Part shown: piece by piece, positions 43,782 to 54,694 of the stretch | Layout: the number at the start of each line of letters is the position of its first letter | Position numbering within the stretch: the stretch's first letter is position 1 | Assembly: GCF_963583255.1 (NCBI RefSeq) | Contig: NC_084812.1 | Location: forward strand, 23,164,959-23,228,958 | Origin: Pyrus communis | Lineage: Eukaryota; Streptophyta; Magnoliopsida; Rosales; Rosaceae | DNA length: 64,000 nucleotides | Direction of reading: 5' to 3' | Program-made: the position numbers and the translations under genes | The notes under the pieces: model-generated | What the model saw: the letters and a program-made list of their open reading frames with translations, nothing else | What the model was told of the DNA's origin: nothing | Databases searched by the model: none

Positions 43782-45620
43782 TCAACGACACATCCAGAAT
43801 GGATCTTGTTCCAGCATCGAGTCAAGACTATAGTCATCTCGCGGCAAGTTGGTGCCAAATCCTAAGTTGTCAGTATTATCGGGAAGATTACCAAATGGAG
43901 AATCAAACAAGTTGCACGGATCAAGCTGAAATTCTGTGGACGGGAGAGATGGAGGAGCTGGAGTAGCTGGAGGAAGCATAGGCATAGGCATAGGCATAGG
44001 TGACGCTTCAGACATGTTGGGTCCTATAACCAACCTTTGATCAAAGAAGTTATCACCCATTGGAAATTGATAATTCACCTGATGCTGGTTGTGGTTTTCT
44101 ACAACATCGAGGCTTCCAGGATCCGAGTTCTTGTTCTGCTGAGTATTACCATCACAGAATGACATAAACTCCGATATCATATTCTGCTCATCCCCAGCAG
44201 GTTCAAGTCCGGAAGCATTAAAACTACTTGTCTGGTTCACTGGTTGTTGAATAGCTGGATTAGGTTGAGGACTGGGTAAGGACCCCACAAGTTTGTCACC
44301 GTTAGGATGAGCGCTTGACATTCCAACTTGTGAAGAATTATTCCTGTAAGAACAAGTCAACTGGTGATTATTCCTTGCAGTTATGTTGCGAAAGCCTAGG
44401 TGATAATCATGATACGGGCAATCAAGATATTCGCAGGTGTAACCCTGATGATTTAACATCATTTGTGGCTCTTCAGGCAGCTGCTTCCTCTTTTGACCAG
44501 AGTCTGAATCGGTCTCAGTCAGCTCTGCCATAAAATGATGCATCAGTCCATCTCTTTGTCCAGATGTTCCAATATTTAAGCGATTAAAATGAGGTTGGCA
44601 GTCCTCTTCTTCATAATTCTCTTCATCATCAACCACTTCAACATCATAATCACTGGTACCACTGATTGCAAAACTAGACCCACTCCCAGAAGATGATGGA
44701 GGTGTACATCCATCAGGATATAACCTCTGGGCCAAATTCTCCTCCTGGTTAAGGATGGCTAGCCAAATAGTGGTCTCCTTAGCAGACATTTTGTCCTGCA
44801 AATATTTAGACCGATGAACAAGCTTCCGGATCCTGGCAATATCGGGTGACATGTGCTTTATCACAGCCGCGAGAACACTCACCTTCCAAGCCTTCTTCAG
44901 ATCATGAGGCTTCCTGTATGGGGGAGGACCCTGATCCTTGCGCAGATTCAATTGAGTCCACCATTCCTCATTGCCAGTGGGCCACCAAGGTGGGGCAACA
45001 CCCTTCTCCAACGGGAAACGTCTTTGGGGTGGATGGCAGCGCTGCATCAAAGCCGACAAAAGTGAACCAAGAGTGGCATCATGGAGCTCCTGTAAGTTGT
45101 GAGGAGTGGATGGTACTGCATGGGACTCTTCATTCTTCCCAGGGATTGGATGTTCAGCCAGATACTTAGAAACTGCAGCAGGGCCATTATGGTCAAATCT
45201 TACTTTTTCCTTCCACCATTCGCGAAGACTGTCAGACGCACCAGTCACTGGTTTACCATTTTCGGGGATAATCCCATAAACAAAACCCTTGGCTTTACAA
45301 ACTTCCATCATTTTTAACATATATTTCAGGATTCCATCTTGTGCCCGTGACATCCTCTTCCTCCGAGCTTGTTCCTGTGGCTGACACTGCCTAGCATTGT
45401 CAGCTCCTTCTGTTCCCTTATTTTGCTCTTTAAGCCGCTTCAGTCGCATTCTATATTTCCACACCCTCCTCTCAAGCTCATTAACATCCAATTCGTCGTC
45501 ACTATCATCCTCCTCCACTGTTGCCTCTGGGTCATGCTCTGGGGCTGCCTCACCTTCCTCAGGGAGAACCAAAAGAAAGTCCAGGTCCTCAATGAACTCC
45601 AACTCCTCAATGATCGCCAT
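43782..45620 (-). CDS. EIN3-like (EIN3/EIL) transcription factor, copy 2
   Basis: A single coding exon gives 612 aa from the ATG at 45620 ([17 protein letters not shown]). The frame is open and the full EIN3 DNA-binding domain is present, and it aligns along its length with the gene at 34478-36298, so the two are tandem duplicates in the same orientation. It is more diverged: the first basic block reads [13 protein letters not shown] in place of [17 protein letters not shown] is FDHNGPAAV, and [19 protein letters not shown] is [19 protein letters not shown]. The tail has a Met-Pro repeat (43977-44002) and ends DPFWMCR, against the more usual WF end. The leader intron is 46903-45645. Probably expressed and functional or neofunctional; the substitutions fall at positions that are nearly invariant in the family as I know it. 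Confidence 0.93.
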   Translation of the reverse strand: MAIIEELEFIEDLDFLLVLPEEGEAAPEHDPEATVEEDDSDDELDVNELERRVWKYRMRLKRLKEQNKGTEGADNARQCQPQEQARRKRMSRAQDGILKYMLKMMEVCKAKGFVYGIIPENGKPVTGASDSLREWWKEKVRFDHNGPAAVSKYLAEHPIPGKNEESHAVPSTPHNLQELHDATLGSLLSALMQRCHPPQRRFPLEKGVAPPWWPTGNEEWWTQLNLRKDQGPPPYRKPHDLKKAWKVSVLAAVIKHMSPDIARIRKLVHRSKYLQDKMSAKETTIWLAILNQEENLAQRLYPDGCTPPSSSGSGSSFAISGTSDYDVEVVDDEENYEEEDCQPHFNRLNIGTSGQRDGLMHHFMAELTETDSDSGQKRKQLPEEPQMMLNHQGYTCEYLDCPYHDYHLGFRNITARNNHQLTCSYRNNSSQVGMSSAHPNGDKLVGSLPSPQPNPAIQQPVNQTSSFNASGLEPAGDEQNMISEFMSFCDGNTQQNKNSDPGSLDVVENHNQHQVNYQFPMGDNFFDQRLVIGPNMSEASPMPMPMPMLPPATPAPPSLPSTEFQLDPCNLFDSPFGNLPDNTDNLGFGTNLPRDDYSLDSMLEQDPFWMCR

Positions 45621-47100
45621 CCACCACCAAAACAAAGAACAATGCTGATTGTATACAAATATATAACAATTTGGTAATGAAATACAGTCCACGCCAACTT
45701 CACCACCCTTCTACTCTTTATATGATTAGCAAACCCAAAAACAAATGAAATCTTCTGCAAATGATAATTACGAATAACTCAGTTAAAGCCACAATTGTCG
45801 CATACGGGAGATCAGGAACATGGAACTAGTAACAACAACGTTATTTCAATGAAAATAAAAGGGAAAATTACATACTTTCACGAATACGATTAATTGCAAA
45901 CATAAAAAGTAATACATTAAAGAAGTCAGAACCACTTAGACAAGCAAAGCTATATATATTAATTGATCATGAATCAAACAAGTAATATTAACAAACAAAG
46001 AATCGCAACGGATTTCCGCGGTTTTGCATTCAAAACAAAAAAGACGAAAAAAACCAAAGCAAAACCCTAATACAAAAACCTTATGCACAAAAGCAACAAA
46101 ATCAGTTACAAACCAAAAACAAAATGAAATATGAAAAAGAAAAAAAAAACTAATCAGCAACATGAGGAACATGAGATCATTAGAACAAAAACCAAATGTT
46201 ACAAGTGCATACCCTGCAACTGCAAAAAACTTCCAAAGGACAAAGAACAGAACTGGGTAACAACAGATTCACAACTAATCAGTTTCATATTTTTTCACAA
46301 AACCATGTTACTGATTTTCATGATTTAACTCAAAATGTTATAGCTTAATATAATGCAGGTATGCAGCACATATTCCACCTATCTAAGCAATATAATTCAC
46401 TTATTAATTTGTTTGTTCATTGTTTAACATAGATACGGAAATTCGGGGTAGCCACCCTTCGGATCATAAGATGTTCGAACTACAAAACTATACTATCAGC
46501 AAGCAAGTGGTGGATTGCCCCGGTGGTTAGGGCCTTCCTATTCAACCCATTGCCCTTAGTGTGGTTTACTCTTGTACTAAAAAAACCATGCTATCAAATC
46601 CAAAGTTCTAGAAGATTAAAAATCAAAGAAAAACACGAAAAATAAAAAAGATCAAACAGAAACAAAAAGGGTAAATTCTCACACCAGGACCTGCAACTAA
46701 AGGAAGTACAATATAAAATACACACCAAGAGAACAACCAGATAGCATTAACACAGAGATCAACCATAAAAATACATGAAAATTCACACGATGAATAAAAT
46801 AAAAATATTCATTTGACAATTATTATTTTTTTAGTTGACAAGAAGAGTGAGAAATGAAACAAGTAGTTTAAGTAAACAAATAAAAAGCAGAAAATGAAGG
46901 TACCTATTTGATGGGTTGGTAAGGGCGGAGGGATGGCGGCTCCTCCCTCCTCAACACCCTCTGGTTCCTCAGAGAGAGGGAGAGAAGTTGTGTCCTGGTC
47001 AGGAGAGACAGAAATGGAAGAAGAAAAAGACAGACAAAAGGATTGGAAGCAAAAGTGAAATTTTTGTCGGAGGGCGTGCTATTTAACTAGACTCCGCTAC
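45621..47100 (-). promoter_or_regulatory. 5' UTR, leader intron and promoter-proximal region of EIN3-like gene 2
   Basis: The leader exon ends at 46904 (AAATAG|GTACCTTC). The intron 46903-45645 ends CAATCAG, leaving 24 bases before the ATG. The donor context AAAATGAAGGTACCT (plus strand) and an intron block reading GGGGTAGCC near 46445 are shared with gene 1. Confidence 0.65.
46500..46585 (+). repeat. Possible SINE fragment in the leader intron
   Basis: GATTGCCCCGGTGGTTAGGGCC looks like a pol III box A region, and the segment ends in TTGTACTAAAAAAA. No box B was found. Confidence 0.3.
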
Positions 47101-48239
47101 GTTTTAACCGCGGTTTGAGACGTGGGTGGGTAACTTATCCTTTTTCTTTTTTACTTTTGGTAAGCGTAACCTTTTGGTTTTTGGTTTTTTACTATTTAGA
47201 ATTTTAGAGTAACTTATATAGCACGCATACTACCGTTCCGCGTTAATAATTCAAAAATTCAATTTTTCATTATAGTTGCTTTATCGATATTTAACGTACT
47301 ATGTACCTTCTTTCCTTTCTTTAAACTAAAACTTGCATTGAAGATCAAACATTAATGCTAATTTACGTTCCATTGTGTGCGACAATATTATTATTATGTC
47401 CCTTTTGTCAATTCAACAAAGTGTGACAATTTCATTATATTGCAAACTCAATGTATACATCTCCCATCAAGTGTTCTCGCTCGCCTATTTTAACTCGAAC
47501 TCAAAAATCCTCTTTGTGGTAGTTTATTAAACTATATTATAAAAAATGAACAAGTAATTTTGACACAAATTCTTGATTTTATGTTACATGGGGTAGAATT
47601 TGGGTATAATTACCGCTCTGGGTGTTCCTTTTTTACCATTTACCCATCTCACTATTTTGAAGAAAGAGAAAAATTGGAGGTTTAAGTTAAGGGTATTTTT
47701 GTATTTTCATTTTATTTTTAATTAATTTTTTTAAATAAATAATATTATCTACACTAAATAGATAGGAACGTAGGCTAATATAGAAGTTCAAAACGTTGTC
47801 CAAAATTCTAAATCGGGCACAAAACACCAAATATAGCGAATAATAATATGGCTGTTATGGATACCTAATTAGCTTATTTCATTAAAGACAATTTATATTC
47901 AATTATCCAGATGTATTACTTAATTAGCTATTATATTTTAATCTTATCCAAGCTTTAATCTCAGCCGTTGATACAGATTTAACAGATAGAATTGAATGTT
48001 ACCCCTACTGTTTTTTCTTTTCCCTTCTCGATAAACATTGGCAAGAATTTTTGGCTATAGTGATCTCTTTTTCTTTTTCTTTTTTTTTTCTAGGAAATAA
48101 ACTTTATTAAGAAAAGAAGAATTCTCGGGAACACTAGGTTGGCGTGCTTCACTAGGAAGCACTGAAGCACCCTATCTCAAATACAAATGTTGTCAATATT
48201 GTTACTAATGAGTGTAATAGCTTCATTTAGGAAGTTTGC
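47101..48239. other. Intergenic, no gene recognised
   Basis: Upstream flank of EIN3-like gene 2. A truncated SINE tail in minus orientation is at about 47725-47775 (AATATTATCTACACTAAA). Confidence 0.4.
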
Positions 48240-48530
48240 TTCTTTATAAACAGCAACTGAATAGAATTAAAAGAGGTCATTAGTTATTTGATGTTCTCGA
48301 AAATAGTTCTGAAACTCCAAGAGATCTTGCATTAGTCGAGAATCTCATTTATAACCATCTTGAAATCACCTTCAACCACCACATTCTTGATATTTCTCTA
48401 TTTTGCAAAAAGAAGTGTATCCCGAAGTGCAAGAGTCTCAGCTACGGTAATAGTATTTGGATCAGATGTGTTGCAATCACAATTTCTCCTCCTTTGTCTG
48501 CCTTGCCAATTGAGAAATAAATTTTCTTTA
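48240..48530 (-). pseudogene. RNase H-like (RVT_3 type) fragment
   Basis: The minus strand encodes VAETLALRDTLLFAK, a TAG, then RNIKNVVVEGDFKMVINEILD before another stop. This matches the A-E-x-x-A-L-R-x-x-L and V-x-E-G-D-x-x-x-V pattern of the RNase H-like domain found in plant LINE-type polyproteins and relatives. Only this domain is visible, so it is a short relic, probably from a non-LTR element. Confidence 0.6.
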
Positions 48531-49018
48531 TTAAATTTGTACAACATACGTGTTAAGAAATAATGTATTTTAATTTATTTTAAGCTTATGCCATAAATTG
48601 GTTTCTGACACATCTTGACCTGAAATGACCACATGTCTATCTGAATCGTGATGTGTTGGTTAACATCTGGAGGATGAAGAAGCCAGAGTATGGTTGACAA
48701 AAATGAAATAAATTTGAACTTTAATTAAAGAAATCGAAGTGCACAACGAAATTGGATAGAAATTCGAGCATTCGGAGTTTAATTAGATGTATCAATTTCG
48801 TAATATGTTATTATTCACAAGTACACAATATTCAAGTGTATGAAAAGATGTTTAATTAGGCTTTTGTTTTTCATTTCATTGAGATTTTAGCAACATTATT
48901 AGTATTACCAGGTGTATGGTCGTTGCAATCAAGATTAGTAAATTGTTTAGAGTGATACAATGATTAGTCCCTAATTAATCAAGGAGGCAAGATCACTATA
49001 CTTGTATTACATATGTGA
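48531..49018. other. Intergenic, no gene recognised
   Basis: AT-rich sequence with no domain-bearing frame; it ends at the TTAGT flank of the solo-LTR-like element. Confidence 0.4.
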
Positions 49019-49023
49019 TTAGT

Positions 49024-50946
49024 TGTCACGCCCCGATCCCGACATACGTTCAGTATCGACACATGACGTCTCCAAATACCCGTATATCTAATATACCCCG
49101 CCTCCTGAATATATACAAAGTATCATTCAAGATCCAAATGCATAATAATTTTTCGTATACTTTATGGCTGCATCTAACCTCTTCGTTAGACTGCTTACGT
49201 ACCCTCATTAGGGATCAAGCTATTCGTAGTTCAACTTCTCTATAACTTGACATATAACACGATTCGTACAAGCCAAAAAGGCATAACATTCCTCAATCAA
49301 ACATTTGGACTTGACAAGCATGAATTATTCAATTCAAGCCACATAATAACCCACATGATAATCAAGGTTTCTATTTCCTTCATCATAAACATTATTATGT
49401 TTCAACATAATCATGCAGGCGGTGATCACCCAACGCGGATATGCCAAGCAGGACCATCCATGTACCTTTGCTACATGGTGCAATAACTTCAACACACAAC
49501 TTAACCACATCTCAACCTCTATGAGTTTCAACGTAGTCATCTACACCATCAACTTCTCAAGGCCATCACTAATATGTCACACAAGCATATAGGTGCTACA
49601 ACATACTTCAAATAGGATTCTAGGATAACCTTATCATAAAAAAAATAATCATACACATCAATCACAGTACTAAAAGATAATTAAACTCAAATATATCTCA
49701 ACCATCATCAGTACACAAGCCAATTCATGTTTAATAACATAGTCTACGGCTAATATATAAAATCACATTTCAATACAAATCCCATTTATAAGACCAAGAC
49801 ATATTCACATACGATATTAATAAAAGAAAATAAGTTAATATCCATATCTCATATACTCAATCAATCTCTAACCAATGTAAGCCCACTAGACTTCAATTAG
49901 TCCCCCGTTGTATTAATTTTAGTATTTAGAACGTTTCAAAACATGTTGACCAAAAGTCAATTCTCGGTCAACAGTAGGATCCACAACGCTACAAAATTTG
50001 ATCCAGAAGATCCGCACATCATAATCTAGATCCGTAACTTTCTAAGGTCCACATTATTCTCAAAGAACAACATACTAAAATCTCATCGTGATCCGACGGT
50101 CGAATCTCCACCAATTACTAAAGTTAAGTGGAGATCAACAATTTATTTTACAAACTTAGAAAACCAATTCGGGAAGATCCGTACGTCGGATTCCTGATCC
50201 GTAAGTTCCTAACATCCTCAAATATTACTTATTATAATCTCGTAAAGTTTGGTGACGATCCAACGGTCGGATCATCGGTTTATATTTTGACCTATTCACG
50301 TATCGAAAAGAAGCTAAGTCCAGACAATCAATTTACGTCATACGGATATCAAACATGAACTCATGGCATCTAAAAGTGCTTTAAAAGACATCATCGGCCC
50401 ACAGGCCAATCGCCTCTGCGGGTGGCGGTCGGCCGCCCCGACTCGTCGGAAAAAATCCAACTATTTCCAAAAATTACCAAAATTTACAGGAATGAAGATC
50501 TCAATGAGTATAGTAAACTTTATACCTGCACCCAAGGCCAATTTGGCCGGAAAACACCCCAAAATGGCCACGAACCGCCGGAACCCTAAGATAGGTGTGC
50601 TTCGAATTCGGCTTCCAATCGAACTCTGATGCCTCCAACACCGCTTGGGCTTTGTTCCTGGGGTTGAGGGGAGTCTTTTGGTGGTGTTCATGGACGGTGA
50701 AACTTGCCGGAGACACCAAAAAAAGGGATAAAGCCGCCGGAACACCCGTGGGTTTGTGGCTTCGAACAGGAAAAATGGGAAAGAAATTGGGAAATCTAAC
50801 ACTACAAAGATGTAAGGCTCATCAAGAGCTTTCCATGGACACCAAGATCACTCAAAACGGAGTTCGAATGAAGGAGATACAAGCGGATCAAGTTTGTGGT
50901 TAACGGGTCCAATTCAACTCCAAAACGGGTTAGCAGCAGCCCTTTT

Positions 50947-50989
<43 letters not shown>

Positions 50990-51375
50990 CCTCCTTCTTG
51001 GTTCTTTTCTCCTCCCCTCAACCGGTTCCCTTAACCCAAATATATATTTGGGCCTTTTACCCTCTAGTGGAAATTAAATAATTTTCACAACCTAAAGTTT
51101 CACAATTTCAAATGTCTGTAACTATACTGTTATAACCCGGACTCACAAACGGTTTTCGCCTATGTGCTCATGGCTTCGAGACCTAATCGAAAACGTTACT
51201 TGTGAGCTCAAAAGGTCAACGAGTAAATAATAATTTTCCAAACTTCATCCTTCGTACCTAGTTTAATTAAAATCTAATTTCAAATAAATTAATATAATTT
51301 CTCAAAAATAATATAAAATTTCAATAATACAAATACGTAGATTATAACAGTGAAATCCGGGAACAGGATTTCACA
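49024..51375 (-). mobile_element. Solo-LTR-like element B (2352 bp, minus orientation)
   Basis: On the plus strand it starts TGTCACGCCCCGATCCCG and ends GGATTTCACA; TG...CA holds on both strands. Flanks TTAGT (49019-49023) and TTAAT (51376-51380) would be a 5-bp duplication with one change. Read on the minus strand the 3' end GGGATCGGGGCGTGACA resembles the ends of the elements at 28436 and 57661. No gag/pol frame is present; open frames at 50363-50903 look random. It contains a T-run of about 40 bases (about 50949-50989) and, on the minus strand, TGACC/GGTCAAC motifs. Confidence 0.7.
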
Positions 51376-51380
51376 TTAAT

Positions 51381-51750
51381 AGTGAGTTCATGAATAACAC
51401 TTACATTTATATGTTCTAAACTAAATTTTATAAATCAAATTATATGGACGTTAATGATTGAATTATTACTTAAATGTTAATTAACGTGCTTATTTCCTAT
51501 TGGCGATACATCATTTGATTTCTAAATTTGATTTAAAATTTTGATTGCATTATCCTGAAGTTAAATACACCATGTTCATATAATAATCTTGGATGTATGT
51601 GTTGGGGGGGGGAGGAAATCGGAGTGCACGAATAATACTTTTAACATGTGAAGCACTCCAGTCTCCAGCAGTTGAATGTTACCAAAAGTAGTAAGTGCAA
51701 AGCACGTAGTACCGCGTTAGGCTACCAATATGTTTATCCAAACCCTCCAT
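51381..51750. other. Upstream region of the plus-strand PME pseudogene
   Basis: It includes an AT-rich MITE-like copy (51405-51545, family C) and a G-run at 51604-51612. No gene. Confidence 0.4.
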
Positions 51751-51751
51751 A

Positions 51752-51763
51752 TATATATATAAA
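51752..51763 (+). promoter_or_regulatory. TATA box of the PME pseudogene
   Basis: TATATATATATAAAC lies about 60-70 bases before the ATG at 51823, after a typical AT/CA-rich promoter stretch. Confidence 0.55.
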
Positions 51764-51822
51764 CACACCCAACCACCATCCCTCATGCAACCCTCGACCA
51801 CATAGGAAAATCATTTAGCATT

Positions 51823-53702
51823 ATGTCTTCCATCAAATCCTATGGCAAGATTGATGAATCCAAGCAAGCCCGGCTCGACGCTCGTCGGGAAACTCGAAGG
51901 AGAGTGGCAATCATAAGCCTATCGTCCATAGTTCTTATCTGTGTCGTTGTTGCTGCTGTGGTTGGAACCACCGTTCATAATAAATCTGATGGGAACTCTA
52001 AAGGTTCGGCCATCTCCACTTCTGTCAAGGCTGTTTGTGATGTGACCTTGTACCAGGATTCATGTTACAGCAGTCTTGGTCCTCTGGTTAACTCCAGCAA
52101 TGTAAAGCCTGAGGAGATTGTCAAGTTGGCGATTCAGGTGGCGATCAATGAATTGTCGAAAGCCACTACTCATTTTTCAGCTGATGGGGTTCTTAATGCG
52201 ACTGCCAAGGACACACAATCTGTGGCAGCTTTGAAAGATTGTCAAGACCTTTTGAGTCTGGCATTGGATCATCTCAACGACTCATTGTCTGACACTAAGT
52301 CGTTGGTTGATGTGTTTGATGATCTCAAGACTTGGCTGAGCTCTTCAGGCACATATCAGCAGACTTGCATTGAAGGTTTTGATGATGTAAAAGGAGAACT
52401 CAAGGACAAAGTTGTCGGCTACTTGAAGAACTCCAATGAGTTAACTAGCAACAGCCTCGCCATCGTCTCTTGGATTTCCAAAGTCCTTAACTCAGTAAAT
52501 CTAAGGCGACTGCTGACACACCCTGATCCCACCGATAAGTACAGCCAGGGTGTGCCAGAGTGGCTGCATCGGAAGGATCGCAAGCTGCTTCAGAGTTCGG
52601 ATTTGAGGAAGAAGGCAGACATTGTTGTGGCAAGCAATGGCAGTGGCAAATACAAAACAATTCAGGATGCACTCAAGGCTGTTCCGGATAAGAGCAAGAA
52701 GAGAACAGTCATCTACGTCAAGAAGGGGGTTTATTATGGGAATGTGAGGGTTGAGAAATCCAAGTGGAATGTTTTGGTGGTCGGTGATGGTTCGAATGCA
52801 ACTATTGTAACCGCCAAACTCAACGTTGTGGATGGAACTCCCACATTTTCCACTGCCACATTCGGTAAACTTTCATTTGGCATTAACTTATAGTTCGATA
52901 AAACTCGGTATAGCTAGCATATTTACTGATCACATTACTGCCACGTCCTTTTGAAAGGGGATTCTTCTCATGCAAATGAGTCTTCTTTCAGTGAGAGATC
53001 TGATCAGCAATGTTTGCTGGTAAGTGTTTCATATCATAGTGGTAATAGAAACATTTATTTCTTTGTATGCAGCTGTTTTTGGAAAGGGATTCATTGCCCG
53101 GGGCCTTGTTGTCTACTGCTGATCAGTCAGTCTTCTATAGGTGCAACATTGATGCATTCCAGGACACTCTCTATGCTCACTCCAATCGCCAATTCTACCG
53201 CGAATGCAACATTTATGGAACAGTGGATTTCATTTTCGGGAATTCAGCAGTTGTGCTCCAAAACTGCAACATAATGCCCAAGGTTCCCATGCCTGGCCAG
53301 CAGAACACCATCACAGCTCAAGGGAAGTTTGATCCCAATCAAAATACAGGAATTTCGATTCACAATTGCAGCATATCGCCCTTTGGAGACTTGTCCTCGG
53401 TCAAAACTTTCCTCGGGAGGCCATGGAAGAATTACTCCACAACTGTGTACATGCAAACATACATGGGAAACCTCATCAGCACTGACGGATGGTTGCCATG
53501 GGTAGGCAATAGCGCTCCCGACACCGTATTTTACTCGGAATTTCAAAATTTTGGACCTGGTGCTTCCACAAAGAATAGGGTTAAATGGAAGGGGTTGAGA
53601 ACCATCAACCAAAAAGCAGCCAGCAAATTTACAGTGCATTCATTTCTCCAAGGAACTAAGTGGATCTCTGATGCTGGTGTTACCTACACATCAAGCCTCT
53701 GA
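51823..53702 (+). pseudogene. Type I pectin methylesterase with PMEI pro-region, internal deletion
   Basis: Type I PMEs de-esterify cell-wall pectin after removal of an inhibitor-like pro-region. Exon 1 (51823-52865) encodes a basic N-terminus, a signal-anchor helix (about residues 26-50), a PMEI domain (VKAVCDVTLYQDSCY onward), RRLL and RKLL processing motifs, and the start of the esterase. Exon 2 (53070-53702) begins after ATGCAG with AVFGKGFIAR, then jumps directly to the ALLSTADQSVFYRCN segment in another frame: roughly 45-50 bases coding for the NTAG...QAVAL region are missing and the frame is shifted. The remainder (QDTLYAHSNRQFYREC, GTVDFIFGN, FLGRPWKNYS) is intact in its own frame. 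The oxyanion-hole Gln of QAVAL is lost, and the GxYxE motif reads GVYYG. Non-functional as a PME. Confidence 0.88.
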
Positions 53703-54694
53703 CCAATATATTTGATAGTTTCATGAACAAAAATTGTTTTTCTTTTCCCAATTTATTATTTTCCATTTCACACTTTTTGATCATGATTGTTTTGTTTGCC
53801 TTCTTATACTTTCTGATTGTTTTTGCACAGAAAATTGTGATATATTTCGCTGGCTTTTATGTAATTGTCGAAAATTAGTATATACAAAGTCCAACATGTC
53901 TGACATTTCATAATTCATATTTCCAATTAAATTAATTTTCAGATCATTCATGTGTAATACTGGAAATTCAAATATTACGAATTAAGTTAATTCTATTACC
54001 ATCTGTTTGTAAATTTACACTGGCTACTTAGAGTACGGAATTATAAACCGAGGATATATATGATGAACATGAATGAAGTTGCCATTAAATTAAGCCAATG
54101 AATAATTAAAAAGTTTTTAACAGTACTAAATACAATAATCAGTAGAAATTAGGATCTCATTTGGTACGCCGTATATAGCATTGGATGAGACTATTAATAA
54201 GAAGTCAAGTGTTTGGTGATTTGATATATTAAATAGTAATTATCCGGCTCCACCAATGTAGTACGCTTTACGCCCGCTTAATTATACATCCCGAAAGAGC
54301 ATATTATTAGTCCAACTTCCTCCCTCCCTCCCTTTTCCCGCAGCCTCTTCCTCTTCGATTGTGTCGAAGACTCGAAGGTGCCTGAGCCAGACCCTCCGGG
54401 TCACGCTCATGGACCTCGGCAGTTAACCGTCCCCAATCTGATGGTGGTGGGTCAGTTCACTTCGGAGCTCTCTTCGATTTGCAACATCCATGAAGTTCTC
54501 CGTCCTGCAAATAGTTTTAACGCACTAGACCCTAAGTTTGAGCAACAGTTCTTGACAGGGATTTTCAATTTGACAGAAACCCAGTTTGCGGACGGTTGAT
54601 TTTTGTCAACCACGAAGCAAATGGTTTCAGCAGAGCCCAGAACGAATTTTACGACCCCTTTCCCCCTTTTTTGTTTTCTAATAGTAATTAAGTT
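53703..54694. other. Region between the convergent PME relics
   Basis: 3' flank of the plus-strand relic. A 73-codon frame at 54378-54599 has no recognised domain. It may hold the breakpoint that removed the 3' half of the minus-strand PME. Confidence 0.4.

Noticed and set aside
44846..45169. Plus-strand open frames inside EIN3-like gene 2
   Set aside because: They are antisense shadows of a conserved coding region.
50363..50903. Overlapping frames in solo-LTR-like element B
   Set aside because: Present on both strands in a GC-richer patch without domains; likely chance.
54378..54599. 73-codon frame between the PME relics
   Set aside because: No recognisable domain and no homology cue; kept as intergenic.
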